Of a stretch of DNA of 64,000 nucleotides, positions 59,950 through 64,000 are shown one piece after another. This DNA is from Parasponia andersonii (lineage: Eukaryota > Streptophyta > Magnoliopsida > Rosales > Cannabaceae), in the NCBI GenBank assembly GCA_002914805.1, contig JXTB01000001.1:552838-616837 (forward strand). Reading direction: 5' to 3'. A program made the translations under genes and the position numbers. Under the pieces are notes generated by a model that saw nothing but the letters and a program-made list of their open reading frames with translations, was not told the DNA's origin and searched no databases. Position 1 is the first letter of the stretch. Every line of letters begins with the position of its first letter.

Positions 59950-60900
59950 TCCACATGTTAGGTAGGCTCTTCCCAGTCTTGAGTTCTATTAGGATGTACG
60001 CGCCATTGTCAAGCGCTTTGATCACCTCGTAGTGTCCGACCCAGTTAGAGTCTAGCTTCGAGAAATTTTCTTTTCTAACCTTCAAGACCCAATCTCCAGC
60101 ATTAAACTGATGAGTGTTGACTTTTTTTGCATAATAAGACCTGGCTTACTGGTGGTACGAGGCCAAATGGATCAAAGCCATGTCTCTTGTTTCTTCAAGG
60201 AGGTCTATGTTGCGGCTTAGCTGCTACTCGTTCAATAAGGCGTCTCTTACCACTTCAGAGTAAAGGGTCAGGAGGCCAATTTCGGTCGGGATTATAGCCA
60301 CTGACCCGTAGACCATGGCGAATGGTATTCTTCCCATTGATCTCTGCTCCGTGGTTCGTTGGGCCCACATGACGGCCATTAGCTCTTCTAACCACCCTCC
60401 TTTAGCCTCCTGCAAGTTCTTTTTAATATTGTTGAATATGGCCTTATTTGTTGCCTCTGTTTAGCCATTCCCTTGAGGGTAGTTTACAGATGAGAAGCTG
60501 AGCTTTATATCATACAAATCACACAGTTCCTTAAGCTTGGCATTTTGGAACTGCGTACCATGGTCTACATGTATCTCTTTCGGGATTCCGTACTGACAGA
60601 TTATGTTTTTCTAGATAAAGTTAATCATGTCTGCCTTATTGATGGTTGTGTAGGCTTCAGCTTCCACACATTTGGTGAAATAGTCGATGGCCAGTAAGAC
60701 ATATCTTCTTCCCCTGGGGCTTCTAGGAGCTCTCCGACAATGTCCAGACCCCATTTAGCGAAGGGCCAAGGAGTTATGTTTGAATAGAGCTCTTCCACAA
60801 GTTGGCATTTCAGGGGGGTGAACCTCTGGCACTTATCACATTTCTTGATGAAATGGGCCACCTCGGTCATCATGTAGGGCCAGAATTATCCAATCGTTAA
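59950..60900 (-). pseudogene. Element F integrase region
   Basis: Minus-strand blocks: FIKKCDKCQRFTPL (zinc-binding end), ITPWPFAKWGLDIVGEL (core start), MQEAKGGWLEELMAVMWAQR and TTEQRSMGRIPFAMVYGSVA (core end, as in Tat integrases: T-x-x-R-x-x-x-G-x-x-P-F-x-x-V-Y-G). Fossil. Confidence 0.85.
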
Positions 60901-61203
60901 GACCCTGTGGGCGAGGCTATGCCTGCCAGAGTGGTTGCCACACACTCCCTCGTGGATTTCTTCCATTAGTTTATGTTCCTTAATAGGGCCTACACACCTC
61001 AGCATCAGTCACATCGTTGATCTTTTGTACAGTCGGCCCCCCACCATCGAGTATTAGGCAGCCTTAAGTCTGATCGACCATTCTTTTTGGGGGTCTGCGG
61101 GTAGGTTTCCCAACACCAGATATTGAGAGATGGTTCTTATCCAGCCTTTGTCTTCAGAGTCAGTCGCAAACACATGGCATACGGAGGTCTCCAAAGGGTC
61201 TCT

Positions 61204-61640
61204 CTAGTATTCGCCTTTTATCAGAATCTCCATGTGTTTGGTCGTCCCCTCGATCGACGCGCTTCTAGCTAGCTTGTCGGCCTCTTGGTTCATCTCCCTG
61301 GGTATCTGTTCGATATCAAAGTTGCTAAAGCAGGCTTTCGCCCCCATTACCCTGGAGAAGTACCTGTGTAATCTTGGCTCTTTTACTTTGAAGTTTCCCC
61401 TGACCTGTCCCACGATCAGCTGTGAGTTAGTCTTTGCTGCGATGTTCTCTACTCCGAAGTGCAGAGCCAGCTTAAGACCTTACAATAGTGCCTCGTACTC
61501 CGTCTCATTGTTCGTTGCCTGGAAACTAAGTCTCAAGGCTTTCTTTACCCTAAGTCCTGCTGGGGTCTGTAGGACTATTCTGATACCTGACCCCGAGGTG
61601 TTCGTGGATCCGTCAGTGTAGATGGTCCAGGTTGAAAGGA
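61204..61640 (-). pseudogene. Element F second RNase H domain
   Basis: Minus-strand translation: DGSTNTSGSGIRIV, LSFQATNNETEYEALL, GQVRGNFKVKEPRLHRYFSR, NFDIEQIPREMNQEADKLAR. This plant-type additional RNase H lies between the RT-linked one and integrase and is typical of the Tat clade. Fossil. Confidence 0.85.
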
Positions 61641-61649
61641 TATGAGCCG

Positions 61650-62980
61650 AAGGCATCCATGGCGGGTTACGTGGCTAGCTGAAAAACTAGATTTCTACAA
61701 GGAAGTCTGCCATGACTTACCCTAACTTCGCCACTCGAGTCTGATACTCGATGTCATATATCCCTAGCTCAATAGCCTATTTGGTCAGTCGTCCCGATAG
61801 GTCGGGTTTGGCCAAGATTTGCTGGATGACGAAGTTCGTATACACTGTAATCGAGTGTGCCTCGAAGTACTGCCTTAGTCTCTTCTTAGCGTTGACCAAA
61901 GCGAGAACCAGTTTCTCTGTCATACTGTATCATGTCTCCGCGTCCAGGAGCATGCGGCTTGCATAGAACAATAGCTTCTGCTTGGTACCCTCCTCGATGA
62001 ACAGTACGACGATGATCGCTACTTCAGACACTGCCAAATAAGCATATAGGTGCTGCCCCTCTTCTAGGGAAGCTAGGATAAGCGAGTAACTCAAATACAG
62101 TTTGAGCTCTATCAGTGCCCTGTCTTGCTCCTCCCCCCAGATGACTGTGGGGCTTTTCTTTATGCATTGGAAGAAAGGCTTACATCAGTCAGACATTTTG
62201 GAGACAAATCGGCTGAGTGCAGCTATCTTCCCGGTTAGGCGCTGGACCTCCCTGATAGTTGACAGTCTTTGTACATCTGTAATTGGGGATAACTGGGTTG
62301 GGTTAGCCTTAATGCCCCTTCTTCTCATGATATACCCTAGGAATTGGCTAGAGGACACCCTAAACGCGTATTTCTTGGGATTCAGATGTATTTGGTAGTG
62401 CCTCAGATTCTAGAAACACTCGTCCAGATGCCCCAGATAGTCCGAAGCTTCTTTACTCCTTACAACAATGTCGCTGATGTAAACCTCGCTCCGTAATGAA
62501 TGCTGTATGGATTTGGTCTCCCTCGTATAGAGAGTTCTGGTTGTATCCAGAGTAGGCATCTAGGAAGTTCATCATATCGAATCTTATCGTCGCATCGACC
62601 ATTTGATTGATCTTCAGTAGGGGAAAGTTGTCTTTCGAGCAGGCCTTATTTTGATTGGTGAAATCTATATAGGTCCAGTCATCGCCATTTTTCTTCTTTA
62701 TCACAACCGGGTAGGAGACCCAGCATGGGAATACGCATTCTATGATTAGGCTGTTTTCTAGTAGTAGCTCGACCTCCTTGTTGATCGCCCTGTTTTTCTC
62801 TGACGCGAACCTTTGGGGCTACTGTCTAACTGGAGGAAAGTTGGGATCTATGTATAGTCGGTGGCAAGCATGCGCAGGGTCTACTCTGGGTATGTCATCG
62901 TGGGACCACGTGAAGATGTCTTTGTCCACTTAAGGAATTCCAACAGCTCACTCTTTTCCTGTTCAGGCAGCAGGGCCCTG
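61650..62980 (-). pseudogene. Element F reverse transcriptase and linked RNase H
   Basis: Minus-strand blocks: VIKKKNGDDWTYIDFTNQNK, ACSKDNFPLLKINQMVDATI, FDMMNFLDAYSGYNQ and FITERGL near 62700-62480, then connection and RNase H traces down to 61650. The wording 'C-x-D-F-T-x-L-N-K-A-C-P-K-D-x-F-P-L' is Tat-type RT. Fossil. Confidence 0.8.
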
Positions 62981-63299
62981 ATCAAGATTATATTCTCCGG
63001 TCCTACTTCTTTCAAAGGGACTGCTACTAGTTCCTCAATCGTGGTTTCTGGCCTGTTGGACTCCTCTTCGATCTACTTCATGTATGCTGGTAGGCAGTCT
63101 TTTGATTACTATCTATCCCCTGTCAAGACATTCGCGCTTGTATCAGTTCCCCTCAAGGCGGTCGAAAAACATATCCTCACGGAGGCCTGGTCTCCTATAA
63201 TATCTATCGTGTAAGTACCATCCTTCTTGACATTATAGGACTCGGTGGAGGGTGGAGGCAACCCCATGCATGGCATTGAATGAGGACTTGCAATCGATG

Positions 63300-63999
63300 A
63301 CGATGAAATCTATGTCCAGGCACCTCTCACGGCATAGACCTTCAGAGTCAGGATGCCTAAGGGGCTGACCTTACTGTTGTTGAAGGCGAATAGCAGCTGA
63401 TAGGTCGACCTGAGTATGCTCCGATTCAAGCCCATGTTCTTGAAAGTGCAAAGGAATAGGACGTCGACGCTACTCCCGCCATCAACTAGGACCCTTGCCA
63501 CCATTACGGAGTCGATCTACAGCTTGATCACCAGAGGGTCATCATGAGGTAGGCGCACTGTGGTCAAATCCTGTTGAGTGAAGTTGATGGAGGCGGCTGA
63601 GGCGTAGCTCTCTCCCGTTGTCAGGTGATTCACAGAATGCCCTAGGCCCCTTAATCGCTTCACCTTCTCTTCGGTTCTTTTCTAGTGTTTTTCCTTCTCT
63701 TTTCCTGAATTTGGATCGGCTCTGGTCTGCCTATAATCATCGGGACTATCCTCAGAGCCTACTCCCCTGACTCGGAGGCCTGCGTCTGCTTCCCCTTTTC
63801 TAGCCTGATGGCATCCCCCTTGGACTGGCTTCCACCCATCTTCATATACTGCTTCAACTTACTGGCTTGGATCGCCATCATAACCTGCACGTAAAGGCTA
63901 TGGTAGTGGATGGTGTCATACATGTGATCTTTATGGAATTGGCAGTACCTGCTCCTGTTCTTCATGTACTCAGGAATGCCGGACTTGGGGGAATATTTG
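63300..63999 (-). pseudogene. Element F gag end and protease
   Basis: Minus-strand: NRSRYCQFHKDHMYDTIHYH near 63950 corresponds to the C-x-x-H-x-x-x-x-H gag motif of Tat elements. MVARVLVDGGSSVDVLFLCT and NMGLNRSILRSTYQLLFAFN near 63500-63370 are the protease with D-G-G-S-S-x-D. The start of gag is beyond the window edge. Fossil. Confidence 0.82.
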
Positions 64000-64000
64000 A

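Larger units (their letters stand above)
54127..63999 (-). mobile_element. Element F: Tat-like Ty3/gypsy retrotransposon, minus strand, 5' end outside
   Basis: On the minus strand from the right edge: gag end, protease, RT, RNase H region with a second RNase H, and integrase (to about 59950). Then come two tandem-repeat blocks, an antisense gene on the + strand, a G-run and a probable 3' LTR. The additional RNase H after the RT-linked one is diagnostic of the Tat clade (Tat, Ogre, Retand). The base composition is clearly more GC-rich than the rest of the window. Fossil, broken at roughly ten or more points. Confidence 0.82.

Noticed and set aside
61232-61621. + strand ORF of 129 residues
   Set aside because: Complement of the second RNase H domain of element F.

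Overview
The window is nuclear DNA of a flowering plant, most likely a dicot. It is almost entirely transposable-element debris: nested LTR retrotransposons of the Ty3/gypsy (chromovirus Tekay/Del-like and Tat-like) and Ty1/copia lineages, one CACTA (En/Spm) DNA transposon, and one dead host gene. That gene is a G-type-lectin S-receptor-like kinase of a plant-only family. I found no intact host protein-coding gene, no rRNA or tRNA gene and no CRISPR array. The species cannot be named from sequence alone. Unknown bases at 1983, 19190-19778 and 40271 mark assembly joins and coincide with suspicious structures.

Layout, left to right. 1-4059: 3' end of a Tat-like element (G, + strand) with a spliced antisense gene carrying a plant gypsy-type domain, its own TATA box, then a polypurine tract and a 766-bp 3' LTR. 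4161-10756: a decayed CACTA element (+) with Transposase_24-like, coiled-coil, DUF8039-like and Ulp1-protease-like exons. It is split by a chromoviral solo LTR (5532-8421) and ends in a CACTA terminal repeat. 10757-12424: AT-rich filler. 12425-40153: a nest at least four levels deep. Element A' (pol end plus 3' LTR) was hit by element B (13011-39881, minus strand). B's downstream LTR was hit by element A (LTR, internal region and 3' LTR, + strand). A's left LTR was hit by insertion C (16430-23047), which holds 2.3-kb inverted arms. 40154-48465: copia LTR fragment, inverted A-type LTR fragment, long AT-rich leader, a copia element lacking reverse transcriptase (D), and a B-type LTR stub. 48466-53531: receptor-kinase pseudogene (minus) with a copia element (E, +) in an intron. 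54127-63999: a more GC-rich Tat-like element (F, minus) with gag, protease, RT, a second RNase H and integrase, then tandem repeats, an antisense spliced gene with TATA box and poly(A) signal, and a probable 3' LTR. Its 5' part lies beyond the window.

How the parts relate. Target-site duplications read directly from the sequence (GATAC/GATAT for B, AGAGG for the A LTR, TAGAT for C) give the order of insertion A' then B then A then C. The most informative points are the two independent elements (F and G) carrying gene-like antisense transcription units downstream of pol, the long inverted repeat in C, and the A-type LTRs found twice at the same position of a B-type LTR, which calls for a local duplication or an assembly artefact.
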